Origin: an uncultured Clostridia bacterium
Lineage (GTDB): Bacteria; Bacillota; Clostridia; Oscillospirales; CAG-272
NCBI GenBank assembly: GCA_948466345.1
Contig: CAOKAC010000005.1
Span: 72,406-136,405, forward strand
Direction of reading: 5' to 3'
DNA: 64,000 bases
A program made the translations under genes and the position numbers. Positions 15,720-25,019 of this stretch are shown here, piece after piece. Position 1 is the first letter of the stretch; every line of letters begins with the position of its first letter. The notes under the pieces were generated by a model. It ran no database searches and had not been told where the DNA came from. It saw only the letters and a program-made list of their open reading frames with translations.

Positions 15720-17741
15720 ATGTGGATTAAATTTACCCATGAAAAGAAGAGAAATAATATAATTTTATTTAGTATTATTTCTGTGTTATTTGCAGCCGCT
15801 GCCCTGCTTTGTGGGGCCCATCCGGCGATTGGTGTTGGCGGAGCAGTACTTTTGTTTTGCACACTGTTTTTTCAAATTCATCTGTCGGAAACACTGCCCT
15901 CATGGGCCGCCTTTCTGATTTTAGCAGCACTGACGCTGATTGCATTTATACTAATGCAGGTTACGATTAGCTGCGGCATTTTTCTGATTGGACCACTAAA
16001 ATTTGTTCTAAATTTGCTTTTGATGGCAGGCGCTGCGTCCCTACTATGGATTTTGATTGGCAGTATTCGAATTTCTTCTCTGATTCTGCTTGTTTTTTGT
16101 ACGATTGTTGCCATTATTGACCACATTGTGGTGCAGGCTAGAAGCTTTGAAATCCAGTTTTCCGATATAAGCGCAATCGGTACTGCCGCAAAGGTGGCGG
16201 GGGACTATTCCTTTGCCCTGTCCCCAGTGACTATGATAGGGCTTGTTCTAAGTGTTTGTTTTGGCGTTTTCTTAGTGCGTACCCGTTATCCTAGACAAAA
16301 GCGCAATCGGAGTATGATGCTGATGAGCATGGGTTCGGTTGTATTGATGATTTTGAGTACTGTTATCATATACACGCAGTTTATGGCTCCAGTCATTGGA
16401 TATCAGGACAAATACTGGAAATACCGGGGCAGTGAGCGAAACGGATTTTGGGTAAATCTGATTTATTCTGCGTCAGCTACGCGGGTACAGGTGCCAGATG
16501 GGTATGATCCGGATACTTTGGAGGATAGGCTGGATGCATATATTGCAGATGCCAAAAATTCGGATACAGATAAAAAACCGGAAAAGAAAAAACAGCCCAA
16601 TGTGATCGTGATCATGAATGAAACTTTTTCCGATGTGCAGAATATTGCAAAATATCTGGGCAATGAGATGCCTACATCTGTTCCTGTCACGCCGTTTTTG
16701 GATTCTCTTTCGAGGGAAGCAAATAATGTAATCAAGGGGCATTCTCTTGTATCTGTTTATGGAGGCAATACAGCTAATTCGGAACTGGAATTTTTGTCGG
16801 GCCTGTCCATACAGTTTATTCCCCGTAATACAGTTGCCTATAACTTATATATGACCCAGGACAACAGCTTTACCATTGTGGATATGTTTAAAAATGCAGG
16901 ATACCACACGTTCGCAGTGCATCCGGAAGATCGAACCAACTGGCAGCGGGAAAAAATCTACGATTATTTTGGTTTTGATGAAACCTGCTTTAAAGATAGC
17001 TTTACCGATTTGACAGATGAAGATTATTATAGAGGACATGTAAGCGACCAGACAATTTATGATAAGCTTATTGAAACCTATGAAAATCGGGATTCAGACG
17101 AACCGTTATTTGCTTTCGCAGTAACAATGCAAAATCACGGCGGCTTTTCTTCTTCCAATTTTGATTATACGGTCACTTTAGATGGATATGAACGATATAC
17201 AGGCGTACAAGAATATCTGTCTTCCATCAATAATGCAGATCGAGCATTTCAGTCGTTTGTAGAATATTTCAAAACAGTGGAAGAGGATACGCTGATCCTG
17301 TTTTACGGGGATCATCAGCCGTCCCTTACTAATATTGGCGCATTGTTTTTTGATGTAACGGATGATTCATCCACAGAAGCGCAAATGGCAAAGTATGTAG
17401 TGCCCTATGTTTTCTGGGCAAACTATGACTTGGAGGCGGTGGCAGGAGACCGTTTGCCGGCGGATCGAGAACTGACCAGCTTGAATTTTCTTCCAACGTG
17501 GCTCTTGCAAATTCTGGATATGGAACAGCAGCCAAGCAAATTTATGCAGTTTGTAAATACGGTAAACAAAGAGGTAAAGGCAATCAACGCTATGGGCTGG
17601 TATGATTATGCGGGTGTTTTCCATGAAACTTCCTATAATGTGCCGTCGCTGACGGATCCTTTAAAACTGTACAGTTATCTGCAGTATAATGTTTTGTATG
17701 ACAACAAGCACCGCATTCCAGGAATCTTTGATATGGACTGA
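15720..17741 (+). CDS. LtaS-like lipoteichoic acid synthase / phosphoglycerol transferase
   Basis: 673 residues. Five N-terminal membrane segments, then an extracellular sulfatase-fold domain: NVIVIMNETFSDVQN (metal-binding Glu301), GGNTANSELEFLSG (candidate catalytic Thr351), HPEDRTNWQREKIYDYFGF, and LILFYGDHQPSL with the Asp-His metal pair. Such enzymes polymerise glycerol phosphate from phosphatidylglycerol or decorate surface glycans. ATG 15720 is chosen over GTG 15702 because GGAG sits eight bases before it. A TGG plus TATAAT extended -10 lies near 15620. Monocistronic, ended by the strong terminator at 17771. Confidence 0.85.
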   Translation: MWIKFTHEKKRNNIILFSIISVLFAAAALLCGAHPAIGVGGAVLLFCTLFFQIHLSETLPSWAAFLILAALTLIAFILMQVTISCGIFLIGPLKFVLNLLLMAGAASLLWILIGSIRISSLILLVFCTIVAIIDHIVVQARSFEIQFSDISAIGTAAKVAGDYSFALSPVTMIGLVLSVCFGVFLVRTRYPRQKRNRSMMLMSMGSVVLMILSTVIIYTQFMAPVIGYQDKYWKYRGSERNGFWVNLIYSASATRVQVPDGYDPDTLEDRLDAYIADAKNSDTDKKPEKKKQPNVIVIMNETFSDVQNIAKYLGNEMPTSVPVTPFLDSLSREANNVIKGHSLVSVYGGNTANSELEFLSGLSIQFIPRNTVAYNLYMTQDNSFTIVDMFKNAGYHTFAVHPEDRTNWQREKIYDYFGFDETCFKDSFTDLTDEDYYRGHVSDQTIYDKLIETYENRDSDEPLFAFAVTMQNHGGFSSSNFDYTVTLDGYERYTGVQEYLSSINNADRAFQSFVEYFKTVEEDTLILFYGDHQPSLTNIGALFFDVTDDSSTEAQMAKYVVPYVFWANYDLEAVAGDRLPADRELTSLNFLPTWLLQILDMEQQPSKFMQFVNTVNKEVKAINAMGWYDYAGVFHETSYNVPSLTDPLKLYSYLQYNVLYDNKHRIPGIFDMD

Positions 17742-17770
17742 TAAAAAAGGCTCTAAGACGCCTTTAAACG

Positions 17771-17808
17771 AAATACCCCCTCCCCTAATTAAAGGGGAGG
17801 GGGTATTT
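17771..17808. terminator. Bidirectional terminator with a 16-base perfect stem
   Basis: AAATACCCCCTCCCCT (17771-17786) and its exact reverse complement (17793-17808) around a six-base loop. Ends the LtaS-like gene (+) and the ABC exporter operon (-). Confidence 0.9.
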
Positions 17809-17832
17809 CTTGTGCAGATAACAATGCAATGT

Positions 17833-19641
17833 CTATTCTGCAGTTTTTTCAAACTGGCTGTTATACAGATCCGCATAAAATCCGTTTTTCTCCATCAGCT
17901 CGTTGTGATTGCCGCTTTCAATAATATCTCCATCTTTCATAACAAGAATCAAATCTGCATTTTTAATTGTCGACAGACGATGTGCAATAATAATAGAGGT
18001 GCGTCCAGTCATCAACTTATCCATGGCTTCCTGGATGAGAATTTCTGTACGGGTGTCTACCGAACTGGTGGCCTCGTCCAAAATTAACATGGGTGCGTTT
18101 TCTACCATTGCTCGTGCGATAGTGATCAACTGCTTTTGTCCTGCAGACAAACTGTCATTTTCATGGAGAATCGTGTCATAGCCTTCAGGCAAAGTTTTAA
18201 TAAAGTGGTGGATGCCGACCGCTTTACACGCAGCAATTACATCATCCCTGGCGACTCCCTTTTTGCTGTATACAATATTATCCCAAATGGATCCTTCAAA
18301 TAACCAGGTGTCCTGGAGTACCATGCAAAATAGCGCGTGTACATTTTCTCTGGTAAGGCTGCTGAGCGGAACACCATCCACAAGGATTTCCCCTTTATTT
18401 GTTTCATAGAAACGCATGAGCAGGTTGACCATAGTGGTTTTTCCGGCACCGGTAGGCCCTACGATAGCGATTTTCTGCCCTGCCTTCACTTTTGCTGAAA
18501 AATCCTGAATGATCATTTTGTCCGCGTTGTAGCCAAACTGTACATTGCGAAATGCAATGTCTCCACGTGCTGTTTCCAACCGAGCAGTTTTGCCGCTTTC
18601 GTCTGCAAGCTCTTCTTCATTTAAAAATTCAAATACTCGATAGCTGGCAGCGCCGGTAGACTGTAAGCTGGTTGCGGATTGCGCGATGGTGGCAAGAGGT
18701 TGGGTGAACAGACGCACGTAAATCATAAAGGCTACGATGACGCCAAAGGAAATGGTGCCGTTCATAGCCAGTGCCGCGCCTACAACACATACGGCTACAT
18801 ATCCAAAGTTCCCGATAAAATGCATTAGCGGCATCATAAGGCCCGACATAAACTGAGATTTCCACATACAGGCATATAATTCCGTATTAATTTTGTAAAA
18901 CTTTTTGTATAGATTGTGCTCTGCGTTGTATGCCTTTACGACGTTATGACCGGCGTATACTTCTTCTACATGGCCGTTAATTTCGCCTACCAGCTTTTGC
19001 TGACGGGTGAAATATTTCTGTGAATGTGCGATAATAAACATCATAATAGCAAAGCCGATCAAAGAGGCGCCCATGGCCACCACCGCCATGATCCAGTTGG
19101 TTTTAAACATCATAAAGACAGAACCGATCAAAAGAGTAATTGCGGATACCAGGCTGCCGATGCTTTGGTTCAGCGTTTGTCCAATGGTGTCTACGTCATT
19201 GGTCACACGGGAGAGAATGTCTCCATAGCTGGTGGAATCAAAATATTTCAGCGGAAGGACATTGATTTTTTGGGATATGTCTTTGCGCATACTTTTGGAT
19301 ACTTTTTGGGTGACCGTAGCCATAATAAAACTTTGCGCATAAGAAAGCAGGATACTGGAAGCGTAAAATACTACCAATGTTAAAGCAATTGTTGTAACCG
19401 CCTTCATATCAATACGGCCCATCAGACCTTTTGTGATGGCATTGGTCATCTCACTGATTTTGTCCGGCCCGAGAATAGTAAAGATTGTGCCGCCCATTGC
19501 AAAAAGCAAGGCAACGATAACTGCAGGCATCCAGGGGGTACAGTAGTTGACCAATCTTCCCCATGTGGAAGAAAAGGAGTGTTTTGCACCATGGGACATC
19601 GGCATGGCGCCGTGGCCTCTCATTGCTGGTCCGTTATGCAT
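17833..19641 (-). CDS. ABC exporter half-transporter, catalytic partner B
   Basis: 602 residues: six-helix exporter domain, then nucleotide-binding domain. Walker A GPTGAGKTT, Walker B LILDEATSS with the catalytic Glu, H-loop IIAHRLST. The signature is non-canonical (SLSAGQKQ). Paired with the upstream gene 19634-21394, which has the opposite set of defects, so the two should form an asymmetric heterodimer. The N terminus (MHNGPAMRGHGAMPMSHG) is rich in His, Met and Gly. The starts and stops of the pair overlap by eight bases. Drug or lipid export is likely; substrate unknown. Confidence 0.9.
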   Translation of the reverse strand: MHNGPAMRGHGAMPMSHGAKHSFSSTWGRLVNYCTPWMPAVIVALLFAMGGTIFTILGPDKISEMTNAITKGLMGRIDMKAVTTIALTLVVFYASSILLSYAQSFIMATVTQKVSKSMRKDISQKINVLPLKYFDSTSYGDILSRVTNDVDTIGQTLNQSIGSLVSAITLLIGSVFMMFKTNWIMAVVAMGASLIGFAIMMFIIAHSQKYFTRQQKLVGEINGHVEEVYAGHNVVKAYNAEHNLYKKFYKINTELYACMWKSQFMSGLMMPLMHFIGNFGYVAVCVVGAALAMNGTISFGVIVAFMIYVRLFTQPLATIAQSATSLQSTGAASYRVFEFLNEEELADESGKTARLETARGDIAFRNVQFGYNADKMIIQDFSAKVKAGQKIAIVGPTGAGKTTMVNLLMRFYETNKGEILVDGVPLSSLTRENVHALFCMVLQDTWLFEGSIWDNIVYSKKGVARDDVIAACKAVGIHHFIKTLPEGYDTILHENDSLSAGQKQLITIARAMVENAPMLILDEATSSVDTRTEILIQEAMDKLMTGRTSIIIAHRLSTIKNADLILVMKDGDIIESGNHNELMEKNGFYADLYNSQFEKTAE

Positions 19642-21394
19642 TTCCCAGTTCCTCCTTTGAAAGTTGTGAATAAGCGATTTCCTGATATACCTTACAATTT
19701 TGCATCAGCGTATCATGGGTGCCAATCCCTGCCACGTGTCCTTCATCCAACACAATAATCTGGTCTGCATGGCGGATGGTGCCAATTCTCTGTGCAACAA
19801 TAAAGGTAGTGGCGTTTGTGGTTTCTTGTGCTAGCCGGCGGCGTAGAGTGCTGTCGGTTTTATAGTCCAGGGCAGAAAAAGAATCGTCAAAAATAAAAAT
19901 TTCCGGTTCGCGGCAAACCGCTCTGGCGATTGCCATACGCTGCTTTTGTCCGCCGGACAGGTTGGTTCCGTTTTGCGCGATGGGCGCATCGTACTTTTCC
20001 TGCTTTTTTTCAATAAAGTCGGCAGCTTGAGCGATATCCGCCGCTTTGGTCAGGGCGTCTGCATCAGGTGCGGGCTTTCCGTTTTCTCCAAAATCAATAT
20101 TAGATTTAATGGTACCTGAGAAAAGTACAGCCCTTTGCGGTACGTAGCCAATTTTGTTGTGCAGTTCTTCTAACGCATATTCCCGCACATCGCGGCCACC
20201 AATCAATACTTGACCGTCCGTTGCATCATAGAATCGGGGAATCAAATGAATAAGTGTACTTTTGCCGCTTCCGGTAGAGCCGATGAACGCCACCGTTTCT
20301 CCGGGGCTTGCTTTAAATGAAATATCGTGAAGCACATATTCCGAGGCGTCGGGATATTTAAAGCTGACGTTTTTAAATTCCACTTCTCCCATAGGGGCAA
20401 GGGCTTCCGTTTCTTTTCCGTCCAAAATGCGTGGCTGTGTATCCAGCACTTCATTAATACGCTTTGCAGAAACAGCGGCCCGAGGCAGCATTATAAAGAT
20501 CATGACCAGCATCATAAAGGCCATTACTACCTGCATGGCGTAAGAGGAATAGACTACCATGTCGGAGAAAAGCCGCAAACGGTCTGCTACTGCGGCAGCA
20601 TTAATCAAGTATGCGCCGATCCAATAGATGGAAAGGGACAGTCCGTTCATGACCAAGGTCATACCGGGCATCATAATCGCCATCAGCCGGCCTGTAAACA
20701 GATGCGTACGGGTAAGCTGTTCGTTTGCCTGCTCAAATTTTTGTTCCTGATAGCTTTCTGCATTGTAAGCGCGAATCACTCGCACGCCGGTGAGATTTTC
20801 TCTGGTGATCAGGTTTAGGTGATCGGTCATTTTTTGAATGGCTTTAAATTTTGGCAGAGCGAACAGCATCAGAACAGATACGATTAAAACCAGCACGAAT
20901 ACCGCACAGCCGGTTGCTGCGGACCATTGCCAGCTTTTGCTGGATATTTTTAAAATAGCCCAAACTGCCATGATGGGCGCTTTGATCATCACCTGCATTC
21001 CCATAGCGACAATCATTTGAATTTGTGTAATATCGTTGGTAGATCGGGTTATCAAACTGGAAATAGAAAAATTTCCGATTTCCTCCATAGAAAAGGACTC
21101 TACCTTTTTATAAATTTGATCACGCAGACGGCAGGAAAGCGTAGCGGCCAGTCTTGCGGCAAAGAACCCTACAATTACTGCCGCTGCTAGGCTTCCCAGC
21201 GCACATAGCAGCATTTTGCCGCCGGCGGCCCAAATACTGGACATAGCGCTGCCCGGCGTCTGCACCAGGGTGGTGATTTCAGACATGTAGTCCGGAAGTT
21301 TTAAATCCAGCCAAACCTGAAAACAAATAAAAATAAGACCGCAAAGTACTTGCAGCCATTCCCATTTTTTTAGTTGCCTAAGTAATTTCAGCAT
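19634..21394 (-). CDS. ABC exporter half-transporter, degenerate partner A
   Basis: 586 residues, exporter fold. Walker A GSTGSGKST and the canonical signature NLSGGQKQR are intact, but Walker B ends in Asp (IFIFDDSFSALD) where the catalytic Glu should be, and the H-loop has Gln (FIVAQRIG). This is the degenerate-site pattern of heterodimeric exporters. First gene of the two-gene operon. Upstream, near 21447-21472, AAAGTAT and ATACTTT form an inverted repeat around a TATACT box (minus strand), which may be an operator. Confidence 0.9.
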   Translation of the reverse strand: MLKLLRQLKKWEWLQVLCGLIFICFQVWLDLKLPDYMSEITTLVQTPGSAMSSIWAAGGKMLLCALGSLAAAVIVGFFAARLAATLSCRLRDQIYKKVESFSMEEIGNFSISSLITRSTNDITQIQMIVAMGMQVMIKAPIMAVWAILKISSKSWQWSAATGCAVFVLVLIVSVLMLFALPKFKAIQKMTDHLNLITRENLTGVRVIRAYNAESYQEQKFEQANEQLTRTHLFTGRLMAIMMPGMTLVMNGLSLSIYWIGAYLINAAAVADRLRLFSDMVVYSSYAMQVVMAFMMLVMIFIMLPRAAVSAKRINEVLDTQPRILDGKETEALAPMGEVEFKNVSFKYPDASEYVLHDISFKASPGETVAFIGSTGSGKSTLIHLIPRFYDATDGQVLIGGRDVREYALEELHNKIGYVPQRAVLFSGTIKSNIDFGENGKPAPDADALTKAADIAQAADFIEKKQEKYDAPIAQNGTNLSGGQKQRMAIARAVCREPEIFIFDDSFSALDYKTDSTLRRRLAQETTNATTFIVAQRIGTIRHADQIIVLDEGHVAGIGTHDTLMQNCKVYQEIAYSQLSKEELGNA

Positions 21395-21515
21395 AGTTTC
21401 ACCTCATTTCGTCGCATTATGTTGGTAATTTCCAGCATAGGTAAAGTATAACACTTCAATATTAACGATACTTTATTAGAAAATAGATTTTGTGTAAATA
21501 TAAATCAACTGAATA

Positions 21516-22388
21516 TTAACTAGAAATTTGCACGCAAATTTCAGCTATGGCATCCCAAAAAGCTTTTGGATTATCTACATCTGTAGAATGTCCGGCGTCG
21601 GGAATCCAAAACAGTTTTTTCCTTGGCGCACGGATTGTCTCAAAAAAACGGGATGCAAGGATGCTGGGGACCTGCCAGTCGTTCTTTCCCAAAATATAAT
21701 ATACTGGAATCGTATACACGGGTTTCTGTACAGCGTCATATTCCCACAAGAATCGATTCAGCGGCTTGTTTACAAAAGGGGCACGCAAAAGAGCGGGCAG
21801 ATCCCTGCAGGAAAAAACAGGGCTTTTCCAAACACTTTTTATAGAATTGAGCAACGGAGGATAGAATCCGTATCGGTATTGCAGCCAAAGGGAAGACCTG
21901 CGTTTGGAGGCGGTTGTGGACTGCTTTCTACTTTGTATGCGTCGCTGCAATTCTTCCTGTGCGGCGTCCCTCCCTTTTTTCATATTGACGACCTGGCCCA
22001 TGCCAATATAGGCGGAAACGGTTTTGGGGTATCCAAGCACATACTCTGATCCAAGTACGCTGCCCCACGAATGCCCCAGCAGTAAAATATTTTTTGTAGA
22101 GTATTTTGCTTTTAAATAAGCGATGGTACAGCGTAAATCCTCCAACAGCAGGGGAAATGTAGGTTTGGCGGAGCGATTTTTCAGCAGCGTTTTGCCACTG
22201 CCACGCTGGTCATAAAAGACCAGCGTGGCAGTGGACTGAGGAGGATTCAGCAAATAGGCGCGATACGACGCGGAAAATCCGGGGCCGCCATGGAGATACA
22301 GCAATACGGTAGCCGCACCCGGAGCGGGGCAGTGGAGAAAATATTGCTGGATTCCATTTATGGGTACGTACTCTTCATAATATACCAT
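21516..22388 (-). CDS. Alpha/beta hydrolase, prolyl iminopeptidase-like (S33)
   Basis: 290 residues. Oxyanion motif HGGPG (33-37), DQRGSGKT, nucleophile elbow GHSWGS (Ser107), acid ILGKNDWQVP, and histidine DAGHSTD. HGGPG is typical of the prolyl aminopeptidase family, so cleavage of N-terminal proline is possible; esterase or other hydrolase activity is not excluded. No signal peptide, so cytoplasmic. I start at ATG 22388; the ATG five codons earlier lies within the ribosome site GAGGAGG. Confidence 0.8.
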   Translation of the reverse strand: MVYYEEYVPINGIQQYFLHCPAPGAATVLLYLHGGPGFSASYRAYLLNPPQSTATLVFYDQRGSGKTLLKNRSAKPTFPLLLEDLRCTIAYLKAKYSTKNILLLGHSWGSVLGSEYVLGYPKTVSAYIGMGQVVNMKKGRDAAQEELQRRIQSRKQSTTASKRRSSLWLQYRYGFYPPLLNSIKSVWKSPVFSCRDLPALLRAPFVNKPLNRFLWEYDAVQKPVYTIPVYYILGKNDWQVPSILASRFFETIRAPRKKLFWIPDAGHSTDVDNPKAFWDAIAEICVQISS

Positions 22389-22474
22389 AGCGGTCCTCCT
22401 CATGTATGCGGTGCAGTTATTGTATCATATGTGGGCAAAAGGATCAATGTATAAAACATATTTTTGGAAACTTG

Positions 22475-22503
22475 TTGACAAAAGATACAAATCGTGTTAT
22501 AAT
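22475..22503 (+). promoter_or_regulatory. Sigma-A promoter of the cold-shock gene
   Basis: TTGACA (22475-22480), 17-base spacer, TATAAT (22498-22503): full consensus. Leaves a leader of about 119 bases, typical of cold-shock mRNAs, whose leader folds respond to temperature. Confidence 0.85.
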
Positions 22504-22628
22504 ATTTTGCGTATTCAAAATAATTGCTCTGTTCTCACACGTATGTCAGGTCAAGGTTGTTTTGATTTGCGTACCTGTGAGCTTTTGTATTTATATGGGT
22601 ACAATTTTATATTTTTTGGAGGTACCCG

Positions 22629-22841
22629 ATGAATAAAGGTACAGTAAAATGGTTCCATGCCGATAAGGGATATGGATTTATTTCTAACGATGAAGGCGGA
22701 GAGGATGTATTCGTACATTTTTCTGCAATCATGACCGACGGATTCAGAACGCTGACAGAAGGTCAGAAGGTTACATTTGACACTGAGCCCGATCCGAAAA
22801 ACAGCGAGAAGCTGCGTGCTGTAAATGTTTGTCCCCTGTAA
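22629..22841 (+). CDS. Cold-shock domain protein
   Basis: 70 residues: [20 protein letters not shown] with RNP1 KGYGFIS and RNP2 DVFVHFSAI, the usual single-strand nucleic-acid-binding beta-barrel. Acts as an RNA chaperone in the cytoplasm. Ribosome site TTGGAGG before ATG. Strong promoter and long leader suggest high, temperature-tuned expression. Length and ending match CspA-like proteins. Confidence 0.95.
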   Translation: MNKGTVKWFHADKGYGFISNDEGGEDVFVHFSAIMTDGFRTLTEGQKVTFDTEPDPKNSEKLRAVNVCPL

Positions 22842-22857
22842 GTAAGACCAAAAAGGA

Positions 22858-22890
22858 ATCCCCTGGCAAAAAGGCCGGGGGATATTTTTA
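22858..22890 (+). terminator. Terminator of the cold-shock gene
   Basis: ATCCCCTGGC pairs with GCCGGGGGAT around an A-rich loop, followed by ATTTTTA. Confidence 0.75.
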
Positions 22891-22912
22891 TAATCAAAAT
22901 GCTTGGAAAATA

Positions 22913-22946
22913 AAAAGAAAGAACCGTAAACACGGTTCTTTCTTTT
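22913..22946 (-). terminator. Terminator downstream of tRNA-Arg
   Basis: AAAAGAAAGAACCGT (22913-22927) pairs perfectly with 22932-22946 over the loop AAAC. On the minus strand it directly follows the tRNA 3' end and is followed by T-rich sequence. Confidence 0.8.
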
Positions 22947-23021
22947 GGCGCGCCCTAGAGGATTTGAACCTCTGGCCTACCGGTTCGTAGCCGGGCACTC
23001 TATCCGCTGAGCTAAGGGCGC
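22946..23021 (-). tRNA. tRNA-Arg (anticodon ACG)
   Basis: Minus strand. Acceptor stem GCGCCCT/AGGGCGC (seven pairs), D arm TAGCTCAGCGGATAGAG, anticodon arm CCGGC-TACGAAC-CGG with loop reading ACG, T arm AGAGGTTCAAATCCTCT, discriminator G, and an encoded CCA (22948-22946). A34 would be edited to inosine to read CGU, CGC and CGA codons. Own promoter and terminator. Confidence 0.95.
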
Positions 23022-23050
23022 AATTATAACGACATCCTGTCGACTAATAT

Positions 23051-23079
23051 ATGATAGCATATTCAGTGGGAATTGTCAA
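23051..23079 (-). promoter_or_regulatory. Promoter of tRNA-Arg
   Basis: Minus strand TTGACA (23079-23074), 17-base spacer, TATCAT (23056-23051), about 30 bases before the tRNA. Confidence 0.8.
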
Positions 23080-23257
23080 GAAACTTTCTGATAAAAAAAT
23101 TTTTTAGGAAAATTCACAAAAAAATTTGTATGGGGGTGGAAAAAAGGCAGGCAATGTGATATAATCTTAAAATTAGAAGGAAGTTCTTATAAAAGCTGCG
23201 TGAGGAGCTTCCTAATGGTCAAAATCCTTGACGAAGAAAAGAAAGGCGGACAAATAA

Positions 23258-24886
23258 ATGAGTAAAGGACAGCAGAGGAACAGCGCCGAGGATATTCTGG
23301 CGACTGGTTCTTCCAAAAGCTATACCAAAAAGAAAGAGGGAAAAGCAAAAAAAGTTGTTACGATTATTGCATTTGTGTTAGCGGTAGTGATTGTGCTGGG
23401 CGTTCTTTCTGCATATGGAATTTATAGCAGCGGTATGATTCAGAGAAACACCATTGCGGCAGAAAGTGAGCACTATGAGGTAACTGCTGCTATGATGACG
23501 TACTTTTTCAATGCTACCTATCAAACCTATGTAAACGGGGGCTTCTCCCAGTATATGGGGCTGGATACCTCCAAAGCACTTAGCGAACAGAAGTATACAG
23601 ACAATGAAACATGGTTTGATTATATTATGAAGGCAACAAAGCGGGAAGTCCAGGAAACACTGGTTCTTGCAGAAGGTGCATATGATTTGGGGCTGGAACT
23701 CAGTGACGAGGACAAAGCTGAGATCAAAGAATTGCTTGGCAATTTTGACACCTATGCTGCCAATTACAATGTGACGACCCAGTACTATATTAAAAATGTA
23801 TATGGTGCAAGCGTGACGAAAAAAGATGTTGAAAAATGTTTGGAACTCTCCTATAGAGCCGAGCTGTACCATGATCATATGATGGCACAGTATGAATTTA
23901 GCGAGGAAGACTGGAACAAGTATTTTGACGAAAACAATAGCACATTTCTAAAGGTTGATTATCTTTCTTACACTTTTGAACCGCAAGAAGACGATGAAGA
24001 TAAGGATGAAGAAACGACTGCTGCCGGAGAGGAAACAACCACCGATTCGGATACTGCGAAGGAGGATGCTTCCACTGCATTGAAACCCTATGTAGATAAG
24101 CTGGCAGCTACAAAAAATGCAGATGAATTTTATGCATGCGTAAGATCTTATCTGACAGACGTTGTTTATGCGGATAAGGATGAAGAAGCACTGAAAGCGG
24201 AATCTATTGATATCGATAGTATGGTTGACAAATGCCTGACAGAGGGGAAAGTGAAATCGGGAGATTCTGATTTTACGAAATGGGCGTATGATGATGGACG
24301 CGCGCCTTATGATGTATTTACGGACGAACACGACCACGACGATCATCATGACTATACCGTATACATGATTCTACCTGCAGATGAAGATTCTGATTTGGAT
24401 TATGCCTGCATGTATAGAGACACCTATCGCTTGAAAAATTATCGCTATATTCCTGTAAAACTCAGCGCGTCAGAAAACGATCAGGAAACAGCACGTACTA
24501 CTGCGGAAGCAATCCTTGCGGAATACAACGACAAAGGAACAGAAGAAGCGTTTGCCGAACTGGCTTCTCGCGATAAGTACGGCGACGGCCGATATGAAGG
24601 CGGACTTATAGAAAATGCGGATTATAAGGCGCTTTCTGAAAAAGTGGATGAATGGGCCTTTGACTCTGCCCGTCAGCCTGGCGACACGTATATGGAGTTT
24701 GTGGAAAACGATGGGTACTATATTCTTTATTTCTCCGGTGAGGGTGCTGTGAAATGGCAGTATAATGCGGACAATGCGCTGAAGAACACACAGTATGGTG
24801 AAGAATATGAGGCAATTGCCAAAGAAACAACAGTGACTTTTAAATCAAAGGGTCTGTCTTTGGTACAGGAAATCAAGCACGCATAA
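23258..24886 (+). CDS. Membrane-anchored foldase-like protein with parvulin-like C terminus
   Basis: 542 residues. A basic cytoplasmic N terminus, one membrane helix (about 30-55), then an outer part resembling SurA/PrsA-type chaperones: an N-terminal helical region (VTAAMMTYFFNATYQTYVNG) and a C-terminal parvulin-like stretch (AEAILAEYNDKGTEEAFAELASRDKYGDGRYEGGLIENA). Between them are an acidic, Thr-rich linker (residues about 245-270) and a His/Asp cluster EHDHDDHHD (24326-24352), both missing from the paralogue that follows. Probably helps fold exported proteins. A TGTGATATAAT extended -10 lies near 23155. Activity as a prolyl isomerase is not certain. Confidence 0.65.
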   Translation: MSKGQQRNSAEDILATGSSKSYTKKKEGKAKKVVTIIAFVLAVVIVLGVLSAYGIYSSGMIQRNTIAAESEHYEVTAAMMTYFFNATYQTYVNGGFSQYMGLDTSKALSEQKYTDNETWFDYIMKATKREVQETLVLAEGAYDLGLELSDEDKAEIKELLGNFDTYAANYNVTTQYYIKNVYGASVTKKDVEKCLELSYRAELYHDHMMAQYEFSEEDWNKYFDENNSTFLKVDYLSYTFEPQEDDEDKDEETTAAGEETTTDSDTAKEDASTALKPYVDKLAATKNADEFYACVRSYLTDVVYADKDEEALKAESIDIDSMVDKCLTEGKVKSGDSDFTKWAYDDGRAPYDVFTDEHDHDDHHDYTVYMILPADEDSDLDYACMYRDTYRLKNYRYIPVKLSASENDQETARTTAEAILAEYNDKGTEEAFAELASRDKYGDGRYEGGLIENADYKALSEKVDEWAFDSARQPGDTYMEFVENDGYYILYFSGEGAVKWQYNADNALKNTQYGEEYEAIAKETTVTFKSKGLSLVQEIKHA

Positions 24887-24903
24887 ATGCAATTTGTAAG
24901 ACA

Positions 24904-24940
24904 AAGGGAATCAGGTCGCTGATTCCCTTGTTCTTTATGC
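24904..24940 (+). terminator. Terminator after the first foldase-like gene
   Basis: AAGGGAATCAG (24904-24914) and CTGATTCCCTT (24919-24929) form an 11-base perfect stem with loop GTCG, then a T-rich tail. Confidence 0.85.
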
Positions 24941-25019
24941 TTTTTGATAATAAATCATTAAAAGTAATATCGTATGTCGCGGAAAAGTGTTATAAAAATA
25001 AAGAAAGGTATGCGATAAA

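Noticed and set aside
22402..22632. Two 76-residue frames over the cold-shock leader
   Set aside because: They span the promoter of the cold-shock gene and lack ribosome sites.
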